Assembly (NCBI RefSeq): GCF_000306965.1
Contig: NZ_JH976434.1
Span: 1,083,807-1,147,806, forward strand
Length of the DNA: 64,000 bases
Source of the DNA: Amphibacillus jilinensis Y1
GTDB lineage: Bacteria > Bacillota > Bacilli > Bacillales > Amphibacillaceae
Direction of reading: 5' to 3'
The notes beneath the pieces are model-generated. The model was given only the letters and a program-made list of their open reading frames with translations. It made no database searches and was not told where the DNA came from. The position numbers were made by a program, and so were the translations under genes. Positions 27,168 to 34,968 of the stretch are shown one piece after another; positions within the stretch are counted from its first letter, which is position 1; each line of letters begins with the position of its first letter.

Positions 27168-28820
27168 ATGCGTAAAGAAACATTCACTGAGAAGCTTGCA
27201 AATTATTTAAGAGCTCGATTTTCGTTTCTTTCTATATCAACATGGGAAGAAGATCGTGTCATACGTGACATTCAGAACATTTGTTCCAATGCTCAGTTAA
27301 TTAAAACCGTACGTAAAGTATACACGTGGACAGTTACAGAAGGATTAACAGATGAAGACCACCTAACAATTAATAATACCACTCAACCGTTGCGTGCATT
27401 AGAACAAATTGAACGTGTGGAAGAGCCCTCAGTATTCATTCTAAAAGATTTCCATATTTATCTGGGAGGAGAAAATAGACAACCTGATTATACCATTATT
27501 CGCCGAATACGAGACTTGGTTTCTGTTATTGAGAATAGTCCCTTTCATAAAAATGTTATTTTTATATCACCAAGCTTTCCAATTCCTATGGAGTTACAGA
27601 AGGACATTATGATCGTTGATTATGGACTCCCAACCTATATTGAAATTAAAAAAGTGCTCCACCAAATGATTCAAATGAACAAAGGAAATGATAGGATCAC
27701 AGTTGACTTGGATCAAGCTGATGAAGAAAAGTTAGTTAAAGCTGCCCTTGGACTAACCATGCAGGAAGCCGAAAATGCCTTTGCCTTATCTATGGTTACT
27801 GATGGGAGATTGGATATCAACAGTGTAGATCACGTTTTAGAAGAAAAGCAGCAGATCATTCAAAAGAATGGTTTGTTAGAATATATCCCCCACGAACCTA
27901 GCATGAAGGATGTTGGTGGACTCGAAAACATCAAACGCTGGCTTTCGCGCAGGAACAATTCTTGGATGGAGTCAGCATCTGAGTATGGACTACCTGCTCC
28001 AAAGGGGATCTTACTAACTGGGATACCTGGGTGTGGGAAAAGTCTAATTGCAAAAGCTGTCAGTTCATTATGGAAACTCCCTTTACTGAAGCTAGATATA
28101 GGGAAAATTTATTCTGGTCTAGTCGGAAGTAGTGAGGAGAACATGCGAGAAGCTATTCATACAGCAGAAGCAATTTCCCCCTCTATTTTATGGATTGATG
28201 AACTTGAAAAAGGCCTTGGAGGGGCGAATGGATCGGGTGATAGCGGAACCTCGTCTCGTATTTTCGGTACGTTACTTACTTGGATGCAAGAAAAAACAAA
28301 TCCTGTTTTCGTTGTTGCGACAGCAAATAATATTCAGTCCCTGCCCCCCGAATTGCTTCGAAAGGGCCGATTTGATGAAATATTTTTTGTTGATTTACCT
28401 ACTAAAAGAGAGAGAGAGGCTATCTTTAAAATTCATCTCACTAAACGGCTTACTTCAGAGAAAGTTAGCGGTGATTTAACAGCTGATGATGCTCTATTCT
28501 CCCATTTTTCTTCTTTATCTGAAGGCTTTATTGGCGCAGAGATTGAGCAAGCTATTATTTCTGGTTTATTTGAAGCATACGCTGAACAACGACATTTAAG
28601 AGTGGCGGATATTGAAAAAGCTATTGAGCAAACTGTACCGCTCTCCATCACTCAAGCAGAACAGATTCGTTCTTTAAGAGAATGGGCGAATGTTAGAGCA
28701 GTTGCTGCAACACCAAAAGATGATCGTGCAGATTATGGTAGTGATGCAGAAGAAAAGCAACTTCCAAGCCCTTCAAATGATATCCATACCTCTCGAGGTG
28801 GTCGAACACTTGATTTTTAA
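27168..28820 (+). CDS. Ycf46-like AAA+ ATPase
   Basis: The 550-residue protein heads a five-gene operon. Residues 1-235 resemble the degenerate P-loop-like N-terminal domain of Ycf46 proteins. Residues 245-480 are a full AAA+ module: Walker A GIPGCGKS (285-292), Walker B LWIDE (341-345), sensor 1 at ATANN (384-388), KGRFDE (399-404) and C-terminal lid helices. The tail (residues 510-550) is acidic and disordered, ending GGRTLDF, nearly the same as the end of the fourth gene. Ycf46 proteins are common in cyanobacteria and plastids, where their role is poorly defined. An unfoldase or remodelling role for partners in the operon is inferred. Confidence 0.87.
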   Translation: MRKETFTEKLANYLRARFSFLSISTWEEDRVIRDIQNICSNAQLIKTVRKVYTWTVTEGLTDEDHLTINNTTQPLRALEQIERVEEPSVFILKDFHIYLGGENRQPDYTIIRRIRDLVSVIENSPFHKNVIFISPSFPIPMELQKDIMIVDYGLPTYIEIKKVLHQMIQMNKGNDRITVDLDQADEEKLVKAALGLTMQEAENAFALSMVTDGRLDINSVDHVLEEKQQIIQKNGLLEYIPHEPSMKDVGGLENIKRWLSRRNNSWMESASEYGLPAPKGILLTGIPGCGKSLIAKAVSSLWKLPLLKLDIGKIYSGLVGSSEENMREAIHTAEAISPSILWIDELEKGLGGANGSGDSGTSSRIFGTLLTWMQEKTNPVFVVATANNIQSLPPELLRKGRFDEIFFVDLPTKREREAIFKIHLTKRLTSEKVSGDLTADDALFSHFSSLSEGFIGAEIEQAIISGLFEAYAEQRHLRVADIEKAIEQTVPLSITQAEQIRSLREWANVRAVAATPKDDRADYGSDAEEKQLPSPSNDIHTSRGGRTLDF

Positions 28821-28843
28821 TTTTCAAAAAGGAGAATCCATCA

Positions 28844-29302
28844 ATGAGTTTATCACTTGTATTAGTTCCAATAGTTATCGGCATCAGCTCTGGCATTAAA
28901 CTCGCTATGTCAGAAAAAGTAGAAGATGGTGCTTTTTATAAACTTCAAACAAATATGAAAGACAACGCGCTACTAGCAGAAACACTTCGAAACTATGGTT
29001 GCCAGGTCACCATGGATGAAGAACAGCTACAATCGTCTCTTGGAGATACACAACTTGGTTTTCAATTAGAAGAAGATGGTACATTTAGTGCGGTATTCTC
29101 AGCTGAAGTGGTCACCAAAGATGCTAAAGAATTGATGACTGATCTTCAAGAAGAATATAGCAGATTGGTCCAAAAACAGACCTATGAAAAATTATTACAG
29201 CGCGCTTCAAAAAAAGGACTTCTACTTGAATCTGAGAATACTAATCAAGAAGATACTATTGTCTTAACCTTTCAAGTAAAGGAGCAACGCAACTATGAGT
29301 AA
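28844..29302 (+). CDS. DUF1257 (Ycf35-like) protein with hydrophobic N-terminus
   Basis: The 152-residue protein starts after AAAGGAG, 23 bp from the ATPase stop. Residues 2-22 are hydrophobic (LSLVLVPIVIGISSGIKLAM) and may form a membrane anchor. The remainder follows the DUF1257 pattern: a short alpha/beta unit (LLAETLRNYGCQV), a central IGF-like strand (QLGFQLEEDGTF), and a C-terminal helix pair (LLQRASKKGLLLE). The assignment rests on pattern and on the Ycf46/DUF2997 context, so it is moderately sure. It overlaps the next gene by 8 bp. Confidence 0.65.
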   Translation: MSLSLVLVPIVIGISSGIKLAMSEKVEDGAFYKLQTNMKDNALLAETLRNYGCQVTMDEEQLQSSLGDTQLGFQLEEDGTFSAVFSAEVVTKDAKELMTDLQEEYSRLVQKQTYEKLLQRASKKGLLLESENTNQEDTIVLTFQVKEQRNYE

Positions 29303-29504
29303 AAAAATCCAGATTGAGATTACAGCAAATGGAGAGGTCAGAGCAAAAACACTAGGAATTAAAGGAGAAGCGTGCTTAAATTACGTAGAACTTATTGAAG
29401 AACTCGTCGATGCAGAGACCATTGACTCTGCCTTTACAGAAGAATATCAAGAAACAGCTATTCACAGCTATTCACAGCAACAGCATCACTTGAAAAAGGA
29501 GTAG
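29295..29504 (+). CDS. DUF2997-family small protein
   Basis: The 69-residue protein begins inside the end of the previous gene (ATGAGTAA overlap). It shows the DUF2997 outline: a beta hairpin (KKIQIEITANGEVRAKTLGIKGEACLN) that ends with Gly-x-Ala-Cys, then a helix (YVELIEELVD). The C-terminal 20 residues are Gln- and His-rich. Function of the family is unknown; it normally co-occurs with DUF1257 and Ycf46-like proteins, as here. Confidence 0.75.
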   Translation: MSKKIQIEITANGEVRAKTLGIKGEACLNYVELIEELVDAETIDSAFTEEYQETAIHSYSQQQHHLKKE

Positions 29505-29510
29505 ATAAAC

Positions 29511-30254
29511 ATGAAAAATGCCATTACACCAATGGGAGTCAAATGGGAGTTATTAAAGTCCTTATGGATACTTTGGTTAGTCGTTCCCTTTGGTTTCACC
29601 AGTTATATTAGCTTTTTTTATATTAGTATGCGCGTAAAAAAACGCTCATGGTTTATAGCAGGCCTTATATATTCTTTTATTTTCATCCAATTTGTATTAG
29701 TTGATGAATTTAATCTGACCGATGGCTTTATTGGTGGCATATCCACAATGCTCTTGTTCGTAGGCTGGATCGCCGCATGGGTACATGCACTTAATGCAAG
29801 AAAACAATATTTACCGATGCTCCTGGAGAAAATTCAGTTAGACGCAAGAAGTATTCCTCAACCACAGGATGCGTTTGAAATGTCTCCTCCGGTAGTCTCT
29901 GCAACAGCAGTAGCACCATTAGATACTGAATTAACCAATGAAAACCTAACCGATCATCAAAGGCAACCTGAGACATTTGAGAAAAAAGTAAATATGAACA
30001 TAGCGACCATTGAGGAAATAGCTTCAGTTCCTTCGATCGGAAACATTCTAGCTAGTCAAATTGTTGAAGTTCGCAAGCAGGAAGGGCCTTTTCATGACTT
30101 TGCGGATTTTGTAGAATTGGTGGCTATTAAACCGCATATTTTAGCTAAAGCAAAACCTTTTATGACTTTTGCAATTGACGATTTCGATAAGGGGAACGAT
30201 AAACAACAACATAGTCAATCCAAACATTCTGCCGGAAGGGTTGTTGATTATTAA
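29511..30254 (+). CDS. Membrane protein with C-terminal helix-hairpin-helix
   Basis: The 247-residue protein starts after AAAGGAG, which overlaps the previous stop. Three or four TM helices occupy residues 14-100. A Pro/Thr-rich linker follows, then a ComEA-type helix-hairpin-helix (about 160-222; NMNIATIEEIASVPSIGNILA). The tail after residue 225 is disordered and ends SAGRVVDY, echoing GGRTLDF at the end of the AAA+ ATPase. The HhH could bind DNA or a protein partner at the membrane. The stop and next start overlap (TAATG). Confidence 0.75.
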   Translation: MKNAITPMGVKWELLKSLWILWLVVPFGFTSYISFFYISMRVKKRSWFIAGLIYSFIFIQFVLVDEFNLTDGFIGGISTMLLFVGWIAAWVHALNARKQYLPMLLEKIQLDARSIPQPQDAFEMSPPVVSATAVAPLDTELTNENLTDHQRQPETFEKKVNMNIATIEEIASVPSIGNILASQIVEVRKQEGPFHDFADFVELVAIKPHILAKAKPFMTFAIDDFDKGNDKQQHSQSKHSAGRVVDY

Positions 30255-30856
30255 TGCACTTACAGCTTCATCGATTTTTACCTTCAAGCTTAGCAGAAGG
30301 GCCTGGAAAACGAGCCTCGATTTGGGTTCAAGGATGTCCGATCCATTGTAAAGGGTGCGGCGTTCCTTGGACCTGGAACCCAAAGCTAGGGACTGCCTCA
30401 GATGTAGATACGCTATGGGAGCAAATCTTAAAAAGTAAAGAAGTGAATGACATTGAAGGCATTACCTTTTTAGGTGGAGAACCTTTTGAACAGGCTGAAC
30501 CACTGGCTGTTCTAGCGGAGCGTGCACAAAACATCGATCTTAGCATTATGACTTTTAGTGGCTACTATTACGAAGAGCTTAAAACATTAAATAAACCCGG
30601 CTGGAAAGCACTTCTTGCACATACCGATATTTTTCTAGACGGTCCTTTCGAGTTAGACAAACCAGATCCTATCCGACCATGGATAGGATCAACCAACCAA
30701 GGTATTCATTTCTTAACAAACCGATACACGCATTTAAAAGATGAGCTAGAGAAGATCCCTGACAGGTTAGAAATTTATATAAAAAAAGATGGCACAATTG
30801 AAGCCAATGGAATGGTTCCATCGGAATCTTGGAAACAACTATTTAATGGCATATAA
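30254..30856 (+). CDS. NrdG-like radical-SAM enzyme
   Basis: The 200-residue protein has the 4Fe-4S motif CPIHCKGC (CxxxCxxC, residues 28-35), the GGEPF motif and NrdG-like sequence spacing throughout. NrdG activates anaerobic ribonucleotide reductase, but no nrdD is near; the host operon suggests a different target. Translation is coupled by TAATG to the membrane-protein gene. In such an operon it could modify a peptide or activate a glycyl-radical partner (inference). It is the last gene before a strong hairpin. Confidence 0.85.
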   Translation: MHLQLHRFLPSSLAEGPGKRASIWVQGCPIHCKGCGVPWTWNPKLGTASDVDTLWEQILKSKEVNDIEGITFLGGEPFEQAEPLAVLAERAQNIDLSIMTFSGYYYEELKTLNKPGWKALLAHTDIFLDGPFELDKPDPIRPWIGSTNQGIHFLTNRYTHLKDELEKIPDRLEIYIKKDGTIEANGMVPSESWKQLFNGI

Positions 30857-30868
30857 AACAAACCCCTT

Positions 30869-30903
30869 CAATCAGTGGGATTTCTGTTCGCGCCCACTGA
30901 TTG
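30869..30903 (+). terminator. Terminator-like hairpin of the AAA/radical-SAM operon
   Basis: CAATCAGTGGG (30869-30879) pairs perfectly with CCCACTGATTG (30893-30903), 12 bp after the radical-SAM stop. The T run is short. Confidence 0.75.
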
Positions 30904-31324
30904 TTAGTTGAGTGAAGCTATGCTCAACATCATTCATTCCTCAGCTACTTAGTTAGCTTTTTTGGAAATGTTGAAATGACTGCAAGTCGTTGTATAATGC
31001 TTGCTTTTCTTATTGACCGTCATCCCCTCACATTTCTACGACTACAAACTGACTCTATCATTCAACTCACCTTAAATGATTTTAAGCAATCTAAATAACA
31101 ACAATTACTGACAGTAATTCCTCACTTCTTTTTGCTTCAGTATTATTCCCTATCACTTGATACTGCGAAATGTATAGCATTCCTTACTACCACCAAAGAA
31201 TGGGTTCACTTTTTGTTGTAACCGCCCACAAAATTCAAACCTAACATAGATTGAAAGCGTTATCTATAGTGTTTATGATTAAGTTGTAAGTGATCTAGCA
31301 ACAGAGAATGAGAGGAGGATGAGC
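30904..31324. other. Intergenic region before the ascorbate-type PTS operon
   Basis: No gene is seen in this stretch. Its last 75 bp hold the promoter and cre of the PTS operon. Confidence 0.5.
31251..31279 (+). promoter_or_regulatory. Promoter and cre box of the ascorbate-type PTS operon
   Basis: TTGAAA (31251-31256) and TATGAT (31274-31279) are spaced exactly 17 bp. The cre-like TGAAAGCGTTATCT (31252-31265) covers the -35, so CcpA would repress directly. Confidence 0.7.
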
Positions 31325-31780
31325 GTGCTAAGTAGCATGATAGACAAAGCATTCATTCAACTAAACGTCAAAGCAACCGATTGGCAGGATGCAATTAAAG
31401 TATCTGCACAGCCTTTGTTAAAGGCAGGGAAAATTGCAGAGTCCTACATTGAAAAAATGATTGATATCGCACTTGAGACAGGTCCATATATCGTGATTGC
31501 GAAAAATGTCGCATTACCTCATGCCCCACCAGATGCCGGGGTTTATCAAACAGCGATGAGTATCACTGTTCTAGAGCATGATGTCCATTTTGGTAACCCG
31601 GATAACGATCCAGTTAAATATTTATTCTGTCTCAGTGCTACGGATAGCAATAGTCATTTAGAAGCACTTGCCGAACTAGTTGATTTGCTTGAAGATCAGA
31701 ATTTTTTCCAGTTGTTGAACCAAGCTCGTAATCGCACTGAAGTGCTCGATTACGTGATTAACAAAACCAAAAATAGATAG
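31325..31780 (+). CDS. PTS EIIA, ascorbate/fructose-mannitol type
   Basis: The 151-residue protein is taken from the GTG at 31325, six bases after AGGAGG; the ATG at 31319 abuts that site. It carries the phospho-histidine region NVALPHAPPDAGV and a FGNPDNDPVKYLFCLS strand, typical of the EIIA domain of SgaA/UlaC proteins. It passes phosphate from HPr to the next gene's EIIB. The same fold recurs as the EIIA-like end of the regulator at 34969. Confidence 0.87.
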   Translation: MLSSMIDKAFIQLNVKATDWQDAIKVSAQPLLKAGKIAESYIEKMIDIALETGPYIVIAKNVALPHAPPDAGVYQTAMSITVLEHDVHFGNPDNDPVKYLFCLSATDSNSHLEALAELVDLLEDQNFFQLLNQARNRTEVLDYVINKTKNR

Positions 31781-31791
31781 GAGAGTCTTAT

Positions 31792-32076
31792 ATGTACAAA
31801 GCTTTAGTTGCCTGCCGAGCAGGTGTCGGTTCCAGTCTTATGCTAAAAATAAAAACCCAACAGGTTATAAAAGAAGAAAGCTTTCCAATCGAATTAGAGC
31901 ATGCCTCCCTTGATGCCGTATCAAGCTTTAATGGCGAACTCTTGATCACACTAGTGGATGTCGCTAATGAACTTAAAGCAAGTGGCATTAAAAAAGACAT
32001 CATCGGGATAACCAGCATTACCAATAAAGCAGAAATTAAAGAAAAACTAGCCGCTTACATCGAAAAAAACACTTAA
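31792..32076 (+). CDS. PTS EIIB, ascorbate (SgaB/UlaB) type
   Basis: The 94-residue protein starts after AGGAGAG. The phosphorylated cysteine lies in ACRAGVGSSLMLK (C9), the SgaB/UlaB P-loop. It sits between the EIIA and EIIC genes with short gaps. Confidence 0.88.
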   Translation: MYKALVACRAGVGSSLMLKIKTQQVIKEESFPIELEHASLDAVSSFNGELLITLVDVANELKASGIKKDIIGITSITNKAEIKEKLAAYIEKNT

Positions 32077-32095
32077 TGAGAAGGAGAGAATTGAA

Positions 32096-33355
32096 TTGGA
32101 TTTTATTGTTAGCTTATTAAGTAATCCAAGTATACTTTTAGGGATATTTGCATTTATTGGATTAATCGCCCAAGAAAAAAATGGTTCTGAAGTGCTCTCA
32201 GGTACGTTTAAAACCATTATTGGCTTTCTGATCTTTAGTGTCGGTGCAAGTACAATTACCGGTACACTGCAAAACTTTAACACCCTATTTCAAGACGGCT
32301 TTAACATACCTGGTGTGATCGCATCTCCAGAAGCAGCGACAGCACTTGCGCAAACACAGTATGGCTTCGTCGTTTCAAGCACGTTAATTCTTGGGTTTTT
32401 AATGAATCTCGTATTTGCGAAATTCACACCACTTAAGAATATTCTTTTCCACGGTGGACACATCTTGTTCTTTGCTTGTGTGTTAGCCTTGATCTTAAAA
32501 TCGTATGGCTTTCAGGATATGACAGCGATTATCATTGGTGGAACAATTTTGGGGTTTGCATCAGCCGCCTTACCAAAGCTTTGTCAGCCATTTATGCGTA
32601 AGATCACAGGTGGGGACGATATTGCCATTGGGCACTTTAATATGATTGGTTATGCCTTTTCAGGGCTAATCGGCAAAACTTTTGCTAAACATGCCGATAA
32701 GACAACGGAAGATATTAAGTTTCCAAAATGGTTATCCTTCTTTAGAGATTTTTTAATGGGCATCTCCGTCATCATGTTAATACTATTTTATATTGCAACT
32801 TTCGCTGCGGGTCGTGCGGTTACGAGTGAACTGGCAGGAAATGTACATTGGCTTGTCTTTCCACTTATCCAAGCCTTCACCTTCGCTGCAGGTATGTCCA
32901 TCTTAATGTCTGGGGTAAGAATGTTTTTAGCTGAGATCACGGCAGCCTTTGTCTCTATTTCGGAGCGATTCATTCCAAATTCGAAGCCTGCATTAGATGT
33001 CCCGACGATTTTCCCATTTGCACCTACCGCTGTTTTAGTCGGCTTTTTGACTTCTTATAGTGCTGGCTTAATCGCCATCGCTGTAATGGTAGCGGTTGGC
33101 TTTCCGGTGATTATTATTCCTGCTGCGCACATCTGCTTTTTCTCTGGTGGTACAGCTGGCGTATTTGGTAATTCAACTGGAGGTTGGCGTGGCGCAATAG
33201 CAGGTTCATTTATTATGGGGTTATTACTTGCCTTTTTACCCGTATTACTTTACCCATTATTTGCAGATATGGGCGTTGCCGGGTCAACCTTCCCAAACGT
33301 CGACTATAACATTTTCGGCATACTGTTAGATTGGATACTCGGTCTGTTCCTTTAA
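32096..33355 (+). CDS. PTS EIIC permease, ascorbate (UlaA/SgaT) type
   Basis: The 419-residue membrane protein uses a TTG start seven bases after AAGGAGAG. It shows the UlaA-family features ILFHGGHILFF, LQNFNTLFQD and conserved helices SVGAST and GFLTSYSAG. The family imports L-ascorbate or related sugar acids. The accompanying aldolases do not match the ascorbate pathway, so the substrate is a different carbohydrate acid (inference). Confidence 0.88.
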   Translation: MDFIVSLLSNPSILLGIFAFIGLIAQEKNGSEVLSGTFKTIIGFLIFSVGASTITGTLQNFNTLFQDGFNIPGVIASPEAATALAQTQYGFVVSSTLILGFLMNLVFAKFTPLKNILFHGGHILFFACVLALILKSYGFQDMTAIIIGGTILGFASAALPKLCQPFMRKITGGDDIAIGHFNMIGYAFSGLIGKTFAKHADKTTEDIKFPKWLSFFRDFLMGISVIMLILFYIATFAAGRAVTSELAGNVHWLVFPLIQAFTFAAGMSILMSGVRMFLAEITAAFVSISERFIPNSKPALDVPTIFPFAPTAVLVGFLTSYSAGLIAIAVMVAVGFPVIIIPAAHICFFSGGTAGVFGNSTGGWRGAIAGSFIMGLLLAFLPVLLYPLFADMGVAGSTFPNVDYNIFGILLDWILGLFL

Positions 33356-33394
33356 AACAAGGGACTACTATTATTAAAAAGGCGGTTTTAGACG

Positions 33395-34288
33395 ATGAAT
33401 TGCACTGGTATTATTACAGCAATGGTCACACCTCTTGATCAAGAAGAGCAAATTGACCATGACAAAACGAAACAATTAATTGATCATCTTATTAATAAAC
33501 AAGTCCATGGTTTATTCATTTTAGGGACAAACGGGGAGGGACATGCTCTAAATAGAGATACAAAATGCACATTTACTAAGCTAGTTATGACACATGTTAA
33601 TAGCAGAGTTCCCGTATATGTAGGTGTGGGTGAGAATTCAACGAAGGAAACGGTCATCATGGCAAAACAAGCAGAACAGCTTGGCGCAGATGCCCTATCA
33701 GTCATTACGCCCTACTTTATGCCACCAACGCAAACGGAACTTATTCATCATTACACAACAGTAGCACAAGCGGTGCAAATTCCGATTGTCCTTTATAATA
33801 TGCCGAGTAAAACAGGGGTTAACATTGAGCCTGAAACAGTCAAGGTCCTTACTGAGATCAATAACATCATTGCCATCAAGGATAGTAGTGGCGATCTCGA
33901 TAACATGGGAAAATATTTAGAAGCTACCAAAAAATGTACCGACTTTCATGTCCTATCAGGCTCAGACGCAAACATATTGAAGCTACTCCAAATGGGCGGG
34001 GCTGGGGCGGTTTCTGCTACGTCCAACCTACTAACTGACGCTGTTTTGAATATCTTTCAATATTGGCATAAAGCTGACTTGGAAAAAGCCTCTCATTATC
34101 AAGCGTCTATTGAACCCTTGCGTACCTTGTTAAAGCGAGGTACGGTTCCCAGTGTACTAAAAGCGACACTGAATGCATCAGGTTTACCAGTTGGTCAGAC
34201 GTGCAAGCCCGTGCTGATGCCGAACGATGCCGTGCTAAATGCTATTGAAAACATGCTTGAATATTACCGAGACCATGCGATACTGTAA
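33395..34288 (+). CDS. DapA-superfamily aldolase
   Basis: The 297-residue class I aldolase has the pyruvate-binding GTNGEG (43-49), Y134 in LYNMPSKTG and Schiff-base lysine K162 in IAIKDSSGD. These place it among DHDPS, sialate lyase and keto-deoxy-sugar-acid aldolases. Its place in a PTS operon favours cleavage of a 2-keto-3-deoxy acid rather than lysine synthesis. Start after AAGGCGG. Confidence 0.85.
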   Translation: MNCTGIITAMVTPLDQEEQIDHDKTKQLIDHLINKQVHGLFILGTNGEGHALNRDTKCTFTKLVMTHVNSRVPVYVGVGENSTKETVIMAKQAEQLGADALSVITPYFMPPTQTELIHHYTTVAQAVQIPIVLYNMPSKTGVNIEPETVKVLTEINNIIAIKDSSGDLDNMGKYLEATKKCTDFHVLSGSDANILKLLQMGGAGAVSATSNLLTDAVLNIFQYWHKADLEKASHYQASIEPLRTLLKRGTVPSVLKATLNASGLPVGQTCKPVLMPNDAVLNAIENMLEYYRDHAIL

Positions 34289-34302
34289 AGGAGGAATTGA
34301 AA

Positions 34303-34938
34303 TTGAACCGTGCTGAAGTGGTTACCAAGATTAATCAAACGGGTATTATGGCAATTGTCAGAGTTCGTACTCACGCACGTGCTAAAGAGATCGCCCAAGC
34401 GTGCTTAGATGGTGGTGTGAACATTCTAGAGATCAGTTATACACACGCAAATGCTGGTGATATTATCGCTTATTTAAAAGAGGAATTCAATCATAGTCCA
34501 TTAATTATTGGCGCAGGAACTGTGCTTGATAGTGAGACGGCTCGACACGCCATCCTGTCAGGCGCACAATTTGTTATTGCACCTAACTTCAAAAAAGAGG
34601 TGGCGTTGCTGTGCAATCGCTATCAGATCCCGTATGCACCTGGGTGCACCTCTACGAGTGAGATGGTTGAAGCACTTGAGTATGGGGCATCACATATTAA
34701 AGTTTTTCCAATTGCCGAGTATTTCGGGCCATCATTTATTAAAACCATTAAAACCCCGCTCCCATATGCACCTTTGCTCTCGTCGGGTGGTGTCACACTT
34801 GAAAACTGTCACACGTGGTTTGAAACAGGGGTTGAATGCTTAGGTGTCGGGTCACTATTAACAAAGGGTAGCTATGATGATATTTTAACGCATGCCCGCA
34901 CGTTAATCGAAAAGCGTGATCTGGCGCGATCATTATAA
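34303..34938 (+). CDS. eda: 2-keto-3-deoxy-6-phosphogluconate aldolase-like (Eda)
   Basis: The 211-residue enzyme is started at the TTG at 34303, eight bases after AAGGAGG; the TTG at 34297 is too close. Family marks: AIVRVRTHARA, ILEISYT, IGAGTVLDSE, FVIAPNF and the Schiff-base region HIKVFPIAEYFG. Eda splits KDPG-type acids into pyruvate and an aldehyde phosphate. The gene starts 14 bp after the DapA-like aldolase stop. Two keto-acid aldolases in one operon is unusual. Confidence 0.88.
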   Translation: MNRAEVVTKINQTGIMAIVRVRTHARAKEIAQACLDGGVNILEISYTHANAGDIIAYLKEEFNHSPLIIGAGTVLDSETARHAILSGAQFVIAPNFKKEVALLCNRYQIPYAPGCTSTSEMVEALEYGASHIKVFPIAEYFGPSFIKTIKTPLPYAPLLSSGGVTLENCHTWFETGVECLGVGSLLTKGSYDDILTHARTLIEKRDLARSL

Positions 34939-34968
34939 CGAAGCTTAGCGCACTGGAGGTGAAGGCGA

